Positions 1 through 5,652 are shown, counted from the first letter of the stretch. The stretch: DNA of 8,751 nucleotides from an uncultured Oscillospiraceae bacterium (GCA_934565775.1 CAKTIN010000075.1:1-8751); one strand, 5' to 3'. The notes: a model not told the origin generated them from the letters alone. A program made the numbers and translations.

Positions 1-3
1 GCC

Positions 4-579
4 TTAGATCCCCCGCAGCAGACCGGTCATGGGACGGCCGGTTTTTTTCTCAAAGTAGGCCTTCAGGGCCAGGTTAGCGTCCCATTTTTCCTGGGGGTAG
101 TAGCTGTACCGCCGCTTTACGTCCGCCATGCGGACCTCCACGTCCACAACGCCCTCCGCGCCGGCCAGAGCGTCGCAGAGCTGGCACAGACGGTCGTAGT
201 CATCCGGGACGGTGCGGGCTAAGGCCGCCTCCAGGGCACGCTGCTCCTCCGGGGTCAGGTCAAAGCACCCGATGTAGGAGCGCAGGGACAGGTCGTGGAA
301 GGAGTGGGTCAGGCAGATCCGCGCCGCTTCGTCATAGCCCAGGGCGGTAAGGTAGGTATACCCGTCCCACACGTGGCGGAGGTGGCCCGTTCCGAATTTC
401 CGGCCAATGTCGTGAAGAAGGGCCAGAATATAGGCCTTTTCTCCGTCCAGGTCCGGACAGGCGGCGGCGATGGCCTCTGCGCACCGGGCCGCCACCCGGC
501 TGTGCGCACCCCAGGGACCGGGATTGCAGCGCTCCGCCTCGGCCAGCAGAGCCTCAGCCTCCTGCCTTGCGGGCAGCAT
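4..579 (-). CDS. HD-domain phosphohydrolase (HDIG-type), 191 aa
   Basis: Predicted cytosolic metal-dependent phosphohydrolase of the HD superfamily; the substrate cannot be told from sequence. Visible metal-site residues follow the H...HD...D pattern: H26 (GAHSR), H56-D57 in the segment LLHDIGRK, H69 (LRHVWDG), H92/H95 (LTHSFH) and D136 (QLCDALAG). The protein is a single helical domain with no signal peptide or membrane segment. The start ATG lies 2 bp after the TAG stop of the FakA-like gene, and its ribosome binding site (AAGGG) sits inside the end of that gene, so translation is probably coupled. It is the last visible gene of the purB cluster; no terminator is visible because the window ends 3 bp after the stop. 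A nucleotide substrate would fit the purB neighbourhood but is only a guess. The family call is firm; the specific function is unknown. Confidence 0.85.
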   Translation of the reverse strand: MLPARQEAEALLAEAERCNPGPWGAHSRVAARCAEAIAAACPDLDGEKAYILALLHDIGRKFGTGHLRHVWDGYTYLTALGYDEAARICLTHSFHDLSLRSYIGCFDLTPEEQRALEAALARTVPDDYDRLCQLCDALAGAEGVVDVEVRMADVKRRYSYYPQEKWDANLALKAYFEKKTGRPMTGLLRGI

Positions 580-581
580 GG

Positions 582-833
582 CTAACCCTTCAGGCCCCGG
601 GCCTGGCGGTCCATGTCCTCGACCACAATGTCAAAAATCTCTCCCAGACCGGCGCAGTATTCCAGAACCTTCCAGGGCTCGTTGGTATGGAAGTGGATCT
701 TGATCAGATTCTCGTCCCCCACGGCCAGCAGGCAGTCCCCCCGGAAGTGGGAGGTGAAATAGTCGCTGATCCGGTCCTCGTCCAGGCCCTCGCCCTCGAT
801 GAGCAGCTGCGTATCATATTTGAATTCCAGCAT
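582..833 (-). CDS. Stand-alone FakA middle-domain-like protein, 83 aa ('kinase to dihydroxyacetone kinase' type)
   Basis: The protein resembles the central DegV/DAK1-like domain of the fatty-acid kinase FakA (DAK2 family), without the DhaL kinase domain. The hallmark segment VGDENLIKIHFHTNEP (residues 38-53) matches the FakA pattern VGDxxLVKVHxHTNxP, followed by KVLEYCAGLGEIFDIVVEDM. H47 and H49 correspond to the paired histidines that, as I recall, bind zinc in FakA. The Cys ligand position of the FakA YCTE segment appears to be Asp here (KYDTQ, D7). The start at 833 is chosen because an AAGGAGGA site lies 4-5 nt upstream; an ATG at 851 would place the start inside purB without a binding site. 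The gene follows purB by 10 bp, and its binding site overlaps the purB stop. With no kinase domain it cannot be a kinase; a regulatory or lipid/metal-binding role is speculation. Confidence 0.75.
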   Translation of the reverse strand: MLEFKYDTQLLIEGEGLDEDRISDYFTSHFRGDCLLAVGDENLIKIHFHTNEPWKVLEYCAGLGEIFDIVVEDMDRQARGLKG

Positions 834-837
834 GGCG

Positions 838-845
838 TCCTCCTT
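838..845 (-). promoter_or_regulatory. Ribosome binding site deciding the start of the FakA-like gene
   Basis: On the minus strand AAGGAGGA lies just before ATG 833-831 and overlaps the purB TAA stop (846-844). It supports the 83-residue product rather than the 89-residue one and suggests termination-reinitiation coupling with purB. Confidence 0.8.
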
Positions 846-2280
846 ATACATTCAGCACGGCCTGGACCTCCTCGCCGCCGTAGCGGTCGATGAGGGGTTG
901 GGCCACATCCTTCAAAAATGCAGTCACCTGGCTGGGAGCCCGGCCGGTGAAAGCCTCCGGGGAGAGCATAGCCTCGATCTCCGCCCGGGTCAGGGGGAAC
1001 CGGGGGTCGGCGGCGATGCGGTCCAGCAGATCGTTCTGCCCGCCCTCCAGCTTGACCTTGGCCGCGGCGGCGTGGGAGTGGACCCGCAGGGCCTCATGGA
1101 GGGCCTGCCGGTCTCCGCCTCGCTTGACGGATTCCATCAGAATGTTCTCCGTGGCCATGAAGGGGAGCTTTTCCCTGACCCGGCGGGCAATGACCCGCTC
1201 ATAGACCACCAGGCCGGAGGTGACGTTGATATAGAGGTTTAGAATGGCGTCCACCGCCAGGAAGGCCTCCGCCACGCTGATGCGCTTGTTGGCGGAGTCG
1301 TCCAGCGTCCGCTCGAACCACTGGGTCCCGGCGGTCATGGCGGGATTCAGACTGTCCGCCATCACATACCGGGCCAGGGCGCAGATGCGCTCGGAGCGCA
1401 TGGGATTGCGCTTGTAGGGCATGGCGGAGGAGCCGATCTGATTTTTCTCAAAGGGCTCCTCCATCTCCTCAAAGGACTGGAGGATCCGCAGGTCGTTGGC
1501 AAATTTCATGGCGCTCTGGGCAAAGCCGGACAGCGCCCCAAGGAAGTAGCTGTCCACCTTCCGGGAGTAGGTCTGCCCGGACACGGGGACCACGCCGTCA
1601 AAGCCCATCTCCTGGGCGATCATCCGCTCCATCTCCAGGATTTTGCCCTCGTCCCCGTTAAACAGCTCCATAAAGGAGGCCTGGGTGCCGGTGGTACCCT
1701 TGGAGCCCAGGAGCTTCAGCCGGGACAGGCGGAAGGCCAGCTCCTCCATGTCCATGGTGAGCTCATACATCCACAGGGTCGCCCGCTTGCCCACGGTGGT
1801 CAGCTGGGCGGGCTGCAAATGGGTGTAGCCCAGGCAGGGCAGGGCCTTGTACCGGTCCGCAAAGGCGGCCAGATTTTTCAGGACCTGGGCGGCCTTCTTC
1901 AGCACCAGCCGGGAGGCCTCCCGTAGGATGATCAGATCCGTATTGTCCCCCACATAGCAGCTGGTGGCCCCCAGATGGATGATGCCCGCCGCCTTGGGGC
2001 ACTGCCGGCCGTAGGCGTAGACATGGCTCATCACGTCGTGCCGGACCAGGTGCTCCCGGGCCTCGGCCACGTCATAGTTGATCTCGTCCTTATGGGCCTC
2101 CAGCTCGTCGATCTGCTCCTGGGTCACATCCAGACCCAGGTTGTGCTCCGCCCGGGCCAGGGCGATCCACAGCCGCCGCCAGGTGCGGAATTTGAAATTT
2201 TCGGAAAAAATATGCTGCATTTCCGGGCTGGCGTACCGGGTGGACAGGGGGGAAATGTAGCCGTCGTGATTTCGTTCCAT
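844..2280 (-). CDS. purB: Adenylosuccinate lyase, 478 aa
   Basis: Cytosolic enzyme of purine synthesis. It splits SAICAR to AICAR plus fumarate and adenylosuccinate to AMP plus fumarate, normally as a homotetramer. Fumarase/aspartase-superfamily motifs are in order: HLGATSCYVGDN (102-113), GYTHLQPAQLTTVGKR (151-166, with the general-acid H154) and the signature loop GSSAMPYKRNP (283-293, catalytic Ser 284/285). Length is as expected for the clostridial form. The start at 2280 (MERNHDGYIS) has AAAGAGG 7 nt upstream on the minus strand. The frame is open further, to 2592, but that part crosses the promoter and the divergent gene and has no family resemblance. It is transcribed leftwards and heads a cluster with the FakA-like and HD genes. 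No purine riboswitch is visible; the leader is only about 58 nt. Confidence 0.97.
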   Translation of the reverse strand: MERNHDGYISPLSTRYASPEMQHIFSENFKFRTWRRLWIALARAEHNLGLDVTQEQIDELEAHKDEINYDVAEAREHLVRHDVMSHVYAYGRQCPKAAGIIHLGATSCYVGDNTDLIILREASRLVLKKAAQVLKNLAAFADRYKALPCLGYTHLQPAQLTTVGKRATLWMYELTMDMEELAFRLSRLKLLGSKGTTGTQASFMELFNGDEGKILEMERMIAQEMGFDGVVPVSGQTYSRKVDSYFLGALSGFAQSAMKFANDLRILQSFEEMEEPFEKNQIGSSAMPYKRNPMRSERICALARYVMADSLNPAMTAGTQWFERTLDDSANKRISVAEAFLAVDAILNLYINVTSGLVVYERVIARRVREKLPFMATENILMESVKRGGDRQALHEALRVHSHAAAAKVKLEGGQNDLLDRIAADPRFPLTRAEIEAMLSPEAFTGRAPSQVTAFLKDVAQPLIDRYGGEEVQAVLNV

Positions 2281-2344
2281 GGGATGACCTCTTTCTATGG
2301 TACTGGGCCGCGAAGCCCGCAGAGCGTTCCAACTTAACGCTACC

Positions 2345-2373
2345 ATTGTACCATGGTTTTCTCCCTCCGTCAA
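2345..2373 (-). promoter_or_regulatory. purB promoter (sigma-A, extended -10)
   Basis: Reading the minus strand, TTGACG (2373-2368) and TACAAT (2350-2345) are 17 nt apart, and TGG precedes the -10 as an extended -10 (TGn). The predicted transcription start near 2338 gives a leader of about 58 nt to ATG 2280. It lies back-to-back with the GNAT promoter; the two -35 boxes are 40 bp apart. Confidence 0.8.
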
Positions 2374-2413
2374 ATCTCCGGGCGGGGAATTTTCAAAAAA
2401 GCCCGGAAAGCGG

Positions 2414-2442
2414 TTGACAATTCCGGTGACGCGCCCTATAAT
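2414..2442 (+). promoter_or_regulatory. Consensus sigma-A promoter of the GNAT/S66 operon
   Basis: TTGACA (2414-2419), a 17-nt spacer and TATAAT (2437-2442) match the consensus exactly. Transcription is predicted to start near 2449, giving a leader of about 34 nt before the TTG start at 2483. The position rules out any start codon upstream of about 2449 for this gene. Confidence 0.9.
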
Positions 2443-2470
2443 GGTCAAAATATTCGGATTTTCCGAAAAA

Positions 2471-2476
2471 GGAGGG
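2471..2476 (+). promoter_or_regulatory. Ribosome binding site for a TTG start
   Basis: GGAGGG lies 6 nt before TTG 2483-2485, in frame with the GNAT domain. No suitable ATG occurs between the promoter and the domain, so TTG is the likely start. Confidence 0.85.
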
Positions 2477-2482
2477 ACTTTT

Positions 2483-3016
2483 TTGAATCTGAAATTAGTG
2501 GAGCTCACCCCGGCGTACCGACCCCAGCTGGAGGAGATGATGGGCCGGTGGCTGGCCCGGGAGAAGGCGGAGGATGTGACCCCCTGGGCCATTGTGCGGG
2601 CCGATTACCGGGACTTTGACCGGTACTTGGCGGGGCTGAATTTCGAGACGGAGGACGAGACCCATGTGCCGGACCGGACCTTCTTCTGCCTGGACGAGGA
2701 CACCGGGCGGTTTGTGGGGGCGGTGAACCTCCGCCTGCGGCTCAACCGGCGGCTGCTGGAGCAGGGCGGGCACATTGGTGACGGAATACGGCCCTCCCTT
2801 CGGGGGCAGGGCTATGGGACGAAGATGCTGGCGCTGGCCCTGGAAAAGTGCCGGGAGCTGGGGATCTATCATGTGCTCATGGTCTGCGACAAGGATAACC
2901 TTGCCTCTGCCCGGGTGATCCAAAAGAACGGCGGCATTCTGGAAAACGAGCCCGTGGTGGACGGCTGCACCATTCAGCGGTACTGGATCGATCTGGAAAA
3001 GGGGGAGGGCCAATGA
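2483..3016 (+). CDS. GNAT-family N-acetyltransferase (COG3981-like), 177 aa, TTG start
   Basis: Predicted cytosolic acetyl-CoA-dependent N-acetyltransferase; the acceptor is unknown. The acetyl-CoA pyrophosphate loop is visible as GIRPSLRGQGYGTKML (about residues 101-116, R/Q-x-x-G-x-G type). Motif B follows as CDKDNLASARVIQKNGGIL (135-153), and the C-terminal QRYWIDL strand is typical of the group. The start is TTG 2483, set by GGAGGG upstream and by the promoter at 2414-2442. The reading frame is open back to 2297, but that stretch includes the promoter itself. The stop TGA overlaps the ATG of the S66 peptidase (ATGA, 3013-3016), so the two products are probably made together. The pairing recalls microcin C self-immunity, where a GNAT domain (in MccE) and the S66 peptidase MccF both inactivate the processed drug. 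This is a hypothesis only; many GNATs act on small amines or proteins. Confidence 0.9.
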   Translation: MNLKLVELTPAYRPQLEEMMGRWLAREKAEDVTPWAIVRADYRDFDRYLAGLNFETEDETHVPDRTFFCLDEDTGRFVGAVNLRLRLNRRLLEQGGHIGDGIRPSLRGQGYGTKMLALALEKCRELGIYHVLMVCDKDNLASARVIQKNGGILENEPVVDGCTIQRYWIDLEKGEGQ

Positions 3017-4047
3017 AAAAGCCTGCCCGCCTGCGGCCCGGGGACCGGGTGGCCATTGTGTCGCTGTCCAGCGGCTCTCTGGGTGAGCCGCAGTTTCTCC
3101 ACAAATACGATCTGGCCAAGGCGCGGCTGGAGGAATACGGCCTTCAGGTGGTGGCCATGCCCAACGCGCTGAAGGGCCGGGAATACCTGTACCGCCATCC
3201 CGAGGCCCGGGCCCGGGACCTTATGGACGCCTTTCGGGCCCCGGAGATCAAGGCCGTCATCTGCGCCATTGGAGGCGACGATACCATCCGCCTGCTGCCC
3301 TATGTGGACCTTCAGGTGCTGGGGGACCACCCCAAGATTTTCACCGGCTTTTCCGACACCACCACCAACCACTTCATGCTCTACCAGGCGGGGGTCGTGT
3401 CCTATTACGGCCTGTCCGCCATGTGCAACCTGGCCGAGTACGGGGGCATCAACGAGTATACCCGCCGGGCCATGGAGCAGACCCTGCTTGACCCCCAGCC
3501 CACCCTGGACATCCCGTGCAGCGATTTTTGCAGCTACGATGCAGACAAGGTATGGTGGAGGGAGGAAAACCAGAATACGCCCACCCCTCGGTTTCCCAAC
3601 ACCGGCTATCAGGTCCTGCAGGGGAGCGGAAAGGTCACGGGGCGGCTTCTGGGCGGCTGCGTGGACGTGTTTTTGGAGCTGCTGGGCACCAGTCTCTGGC
3701 CCAGCCTGGACCAGTGGGAGGGCAAGCTCCTGCTTTTGGAGACCAGCGAGTGCAACATGGACCCGGATACCCTGCGCTGGATCCTGCGGAACCTGAATGC
3801 CCAGGGGCTGTTCCGGGTCCTGCGGGGCGTCGTGGTGGGCAAGCCGGCCTTCCGGGAGGCGGAGCGGGTCTACCCTGAGGTGTATCGCTCCGTGGTGGGC
3901 TTCGAGGCCGGACGGCCGGACCTGCCGATTCTATATAATGTAAACGTGGGGCACGCCTACCCCATCGGGCTGCTGCCACTGGGGCTGGAGTATGAGCTGG
4001 ACTGCGACCGGCCGGGGCTGCGCCTGCTGGAGCCCGCCACGACTTGA
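3013..4047 (+). CDS. S66-family serine peptidase, MccF-like (LD-carboxypeptidase superfamily), 344 aa
   Basis: Member of peptidase family S66, which includes murein LD-carboxypeptidase LdcA and microcin C immunity protein MccF. The Ser-Glu-His triad is readable: nucleophile S114 in TGFSDTT, E243 in LLLETSE and H314 in NVNVGHAYP. IGGDD (87-91) would help form the oxyanion site. The Ser-to-Glu distance (129) and the overall length match MccF (triad S118/E243/H311 as I recall) rather than the shorter LdcA of Pseudomonas. The extra region holds a WW pair (181-182), near where MccF uses a Trp to stack on the substrate nucleobase. No signal peptide is seen, so it acts in the cytosol. It overlaps the upstream GNAT gene by 4 bp and has no separate promoter. 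Possible jobs are hydrolysis of aminoacyl/peptidyl-nucleotide toxins or of recycled muropeptides; the first is favoured but unproven. Confidence 0.9.
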   Translation: MKKPARLRPGDRVAIVSLSSGSLGEPQFLHKYDLAKARLEEYGLQVVAMPNALKGREYLYRHPEARARDLMDAFRAPEIKAVICAIGGDDTIRLLPYVDLQVLGDHPKIFTGFSDTTTNHFMLYQAGVVSYYGLSAMCNLAEYGGINEYTRRAMEQTLLDPQPTLDIPCSDFCSYDADKVWWREENQNTPTPRFPNTGYQVLQGSGKVTGRLLGGCVDVFLELLGTSLWPSLDQWEGKLLLLETSECNMDPDTLRWILRNLNAQGLFRVLRGVVVGKPAFREAERVYPEVYRSVVGFEAGRPDLPILYNVNVGHAYPIGLLPLGLEYELDCDRPGLRLLEPATT

Positions 4048-4072
4048 CAAACGAATCCGGGAATTCTATAAT
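4044..4072 (+). promoter_or_regulatory. Consensus promoter of the HMA gene, overlapping the S66 stop codon
   Basis: TTGACA (4044-4049) overlaps the TGA stop of the S66 gene. It is followed by a 17-nt spacer and TATAAT (4067-4072), an exact consensus. Transcription is predicted to start around 4079-4080, immediately before the first leader hairpin. Since no terminator separates the genes, read-through from the GNAT/S66 operon is also possible. Confidence 0.85.
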
Positions 4073-4078
4073 AAAAAA

Positions 4079-4142
4079 GGACTCGGCCCCGGCGGCTCTG
4101 CCGGGGCCTGTGATCCCAGAGAGGGTTAGCGAAAGCTAACCC
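4079..4142 (+). other. Structured 5' leader of the HMA gene (two hairpins, possible pseudoknot)
   Basis: Hairpin 1 pairs GGCCCCGGC (4085-4093) with GCCGGGGCC (4100-4108), 9 perfect pairs around loop GGCTCT. Hairpin 2 pairs GGGTTAGC (4123-4130) with GCTAACCC (4135-4142), 8 perfect pairs capped by a GAAA (GNRA) tetraloop. The loop bases CTCT (4096-4099) are complementary to AGAG (4118-4121) in the linker, so an H-type pseudoknot can be drawn. Neither hairpin has a following U tract, so neither is a plus-strand terminator. The ribosome binding site GGAGGG (4151-4156) is 8 nt after hairpin 2. I do not recognise a known riboswitch; a stabilising 5' structure or a regulatory element are both possible. 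Confidence 0.6.
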
Positions 4143-4162
4143 CTAGAAACGGAGGGCTTACG

Positions 4163-4417
4163 ATGTATCAGATCACGCTGAAAATAGACGGCATGGCCTG
4201 CTCCATGTGCGAGAGCCATGTAAACGACGCGGTGCGGGCGGCATACCCGGTAAAGAAGGTCACCTCCAGCCACAGCAAGGGCCAGACGGTGATCCTGTCC
4301 CAGGAGCCCCTGCCCCAGGAGGGACTGAAGGCCGCCATTGAAAAGACGGGCTACCGGGTCCTGGAGTATACCTGCGCGCCCTATGAAAAAAAGGGCCTGT
4401 TCCATTTCGGAAAGTAA
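4163..4417 (+). CDS. Heavy-metal-associated (HMA, CopZ-like) small protein, 84 aa
   Basis: A single ferredoxin-like HMA domain, probably a soluble copper chaperone or metal buffer. The metal-binding motif MxCxxC is present as GMACSMC (M11, C13, C16), followed by a helix beginning ESHVNDAV and the later segment KTGYRVLEY typical of the last strand. A 15-residue tail (TCAPYEKKGLFHFGK) adds C71 and H81 beyond the usual CopZ end; whether these bind metal is unknown. Start ATG 4163 has GGAGGG 6 nt upstream. The gene has its own consensus promoter and structured leader and is followed 12 bp later by a strong terminator, so it can be expressed as a single-gene unit. No copper ATPase or CsoR/CopY-type repressor lies in this window. 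Metal identity is inferred from the family. Confidence 0.9.
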   Translation: MYQITLKIDGMACSMCESHVNDAVRAAYPVKKVTSSHSKGQTVILSQEPLPQEGLKAAIEKTGYRVLEYTCAPYEKKGLFHFGK

Positions 4418-4429
4418 GGCCAAGCAGAG

Positions 4430-4479
4430 AGCACCCGGAGGCGGACGTCTGAAACGTCCTTGCCTCCGGGTGCTTTTTT
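4430..4479 (+). terminator. Strong Rho-independent terminator after the HMA gene
   Basis: A 13-bp perfect stem pairs 4430-4442 (AGCACCCGGAGGC) with 4462-4474. A TT bulge (4460-4461) leads to an inner 6-bp stem GGACGT/ACGTCC (4443-4448/4454-4459) with loop CTGAA. Six T residues (4474-4479) follow at once. It insulates the str operon from upstream transcription. Confidence 0.95.
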
Positions 4480-4576
4480 ACGGGGACCGGGATGGGCTGG
4501 GCGGAGAAGTGTAGAACAATTTCCTCCGGATTGGGAAATGATTTTGGAAAAAGCGGGAGAAAACAAAACAAAACCA

Positions 4577-4605
4577 TTGACAAACGGAGAAAAAACTGTT
4601 ATAAT
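4577..4605 (+). promoter_or_regulatory. str operon promoter P1 (consensus, extended -10, A-rich upstream)
   Basis: TTGACA (4577-4582), a 17-nt spacer and TATAAT (4600-4605) are an exact consensus; TGT before the -10 makes it an extended -10 as well. A-rich tracts (about 4548-4575) directly upstream look like an UP element. The predicted start near 4612 gives a leader of about 178 nt to ATG 4790. The stretch 4480-4550 upstream shows nothing else supportable. Confidence 0.88.
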
Positions 4606-4671
4606 GAACTGCAACTTTGTCCGGGAGAGAGTACAGCCTCCGGTGGGCGGAAGCTCGTTGGGATCCGGAAC

Positions 4672-4703
4672 GATTTCTTTTGGTGAAAACAGAGAAATCT
4701 TTT
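4672..4703 (+). other. Hairpin with short U run in the P1 leader (possible weak attenuator)
   Basis: GATTTCT (4672-4678) pairs with AGAAATC (4693-4699), and TTT/AAA pairs can extend it inside the loop. TTTT (4700-4703) follows directly, and a second T run lies at 4709-4713. The stem is AT-rich and the U run is short, so termination would be partial at best. It lies between P1 and P2 and would affect only P1 transcripts. Confidence 0.35.
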
Positions 4704-4714
4704 CGTGATTTTTG

Positions 4715-4742
4715 TTGACTTTTTCCTAAAAAAGGGTATAAT
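4715..4742 (+). promoter_or_regulatory. str operon promoter P2
   Basis: TTGACT (4715-4720), a 16-nt spacer and TATAAT (4737-4742) form a strong sigma-A promoter. The predicted start near 4749 leaves about 41 nt before ATG 4790 and lies downstream of ATG 4745, so P2 transcripts cannot use that earlier codon. Confidence 0.8.
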
Positions 4743-4789
4743 AAATGCTTGTGTGGACATTCTGTAAGGAAATGGAGTGTTTTCCAGCG

Positions 4790-5089
4790 ATGCTGAAGGA
4801 CTTGCAGGCCGGGAAAAAGGCCGTGGGCCTCAGGCAGATCAAGCGGGCCCTGCGCGACGGCGCGGCCCAAAAGGTTTTCCTGGCCCAGGACGCAGACCCC
4901 GCCCTTACGCAGCCCCTGGCTGCCCTGTGCCAGAGCACGGGCGTGGCGGTGGAGTGGGTCCCGACGATGACAGAGCTGGGCCGCGCCTGCGCCATTGCCG
5001 TGGGAGCCGCCGCAGCAGCCACCTTATCCAATGTTGATCCTGCCGGAGCTTGCTCCGAGGATATAAATCCGCCATCGGCGAGTAATTAA
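4790..5089 (+). CDS. L7Ae-family K-turn RNA-binding protein (YbxF-like), 99 aa
   Basis: Homologue of Bacillus YbxF, an L7Ae/L30e-fold protein that binds kink-turn RNA and associates with ribosomes. Family segments are [16 protein letters not shown] (residues 9-24), VFLAQDADP (29-37) and [17 protein letters not shown] (61-77). The domain normally ends about here, near 80 residues; a hydrophilic, low-conservation-looking tail (80-99) follows. Start 4790 is chosen because the family begins at about this point. The binding-site match GGAG (4774-4777) is 12 nt away, longer than usual. ATG 4772 has AAGGA only 1 nt upstream, and ATG 4745 precedes the P2 transcript. The start is therefore less certain than the gene. 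Its position before rpsL matches the Bacillus str operon. A small hairpin (5044-5057) lies in the tail. Confidence 0.88.
   Translation: MLKDLQAGKKAVGLRQIKRALRDGAAQKVFLAQDADPALTQPLAALCQSTGVAVEWVPTMTELGRACAIAVGAAAAATLSNVDPAGACSEDINPPSASN
5044..5057 (+). other. Small hairpin near the 3' end of the L7Ae gene
   Basis: CGGAG (5044-5048) and CTCCG (5053-5057) pair around a CTTG tetraloop. A second 4-bp candidate, GGAT/ATCC (5059-5062/5067-5070), follows. Both lie 34-60 nt before the rpsL start, in the part of the gene that encodes the non-canonical tail. Function unknown. Confidence 0.4.
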
Positions 5090-5103
5090 GAAAGGAGAAA
5101 ATA

Positions 5104-5511
<408 letters not shown>

Positions 5512-5526
<15 letters not shown>

Positions 5527-5547
5527 GCTTTTTCGCAGTTTTTCTTT
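5512..5547 (+). other. Hairpin plus U-rich tract over the rpsL stop codon (possible attenuator)
   Basis: GCGAAGAAG (5512-5520) pairs with CTTTTTCGC (5528-5536), 9 pairs with one G-U. The 7-nt loop AAGTAAG contains the rpsL TAA stop. TTTTTCTTT (5539-5547) follows after two bases, giving an intrinsic-terminator shape of modest strength. A ribosome terminating at TAA would cover the stem, so any effect may depend on rpsL translation. Confidence 0.4.
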
Positions 5548-5568
5548 GCATTTTCCCAACGCCGAACG

Positions 5569-5652
5569 CAAGGCGAAGCCTTGCCATGACGTTTTTATAT
5601 AGATTGCGTATATAAAAACCTCTTGGCAGGCACCAACGAAAGTACACTTTCG
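5569..5652 (+). promoter_or_regulatory. Structured rpsL-rpsG spacer (candidate S7 or processing element)
   Basis: The spacer 5527-5694 is 168 nt, long for this operon. It can form a large hairpin: CTTGCCA/TGGCAGG (5580-5586/5624-5630, one G-U), a 4x4 internal loop, then a perfect 11-bp stem 5591-5601/5609-5619 with loop GATTGCG. A smaller hairpin CAAGGC/GCCTTG (5569-5574/5578-5583, loop GAA) competes for the same bases. CGAAAG/CTTTCG (5637-5642/5647-5652, loop TACA) follows. In E. coli the S12-S7 spacer is the S7 autoregulatory site; a similar role here is inferred from position only. Confidence 0.5.

Noticed and set aside
2297..2482. N-terminal extension of the GNAT frame
   Set aside because: It contains the GNAT promoter and no binding site or family similarity; the TTG start with GGAGGG fits better.
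2281..2592. N-terminal extension of the purB frame
   Set aside because: It crosses the purB promoter and the divergent gene; the conserved protein begins at 2280.
4085..4108. GC-rich hairpin with a T run on the minus strand (from 4078 leftwards) that resembles a minus-strand terminator
   Set aside because: No minus-strand gene lies to the right that would need it, and the T run is 6 nt from the stem. The A run belongs to the plus-strand promoter region.
4612..4703. T-box, kink-turn or tRNA-like element in the str leader
   Set aside because: No T-box sequence, no convincing tandem G-A kink-turn and no TpsiC-arm or cloverleaf could be drawn.
4460..4708. Small frames in the terminator-promoter region (82 and 64 codons)
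   Set aside because: They run through the terminator and P1, have no domain, and lack binding sites.
4745..4789. Longer L7Ae-family product starting at ATG 4745
   Set aside because: The codon is upstream of the P2 transcript start and the added residues do not match the family, though P1 transcripts could in principle use it.
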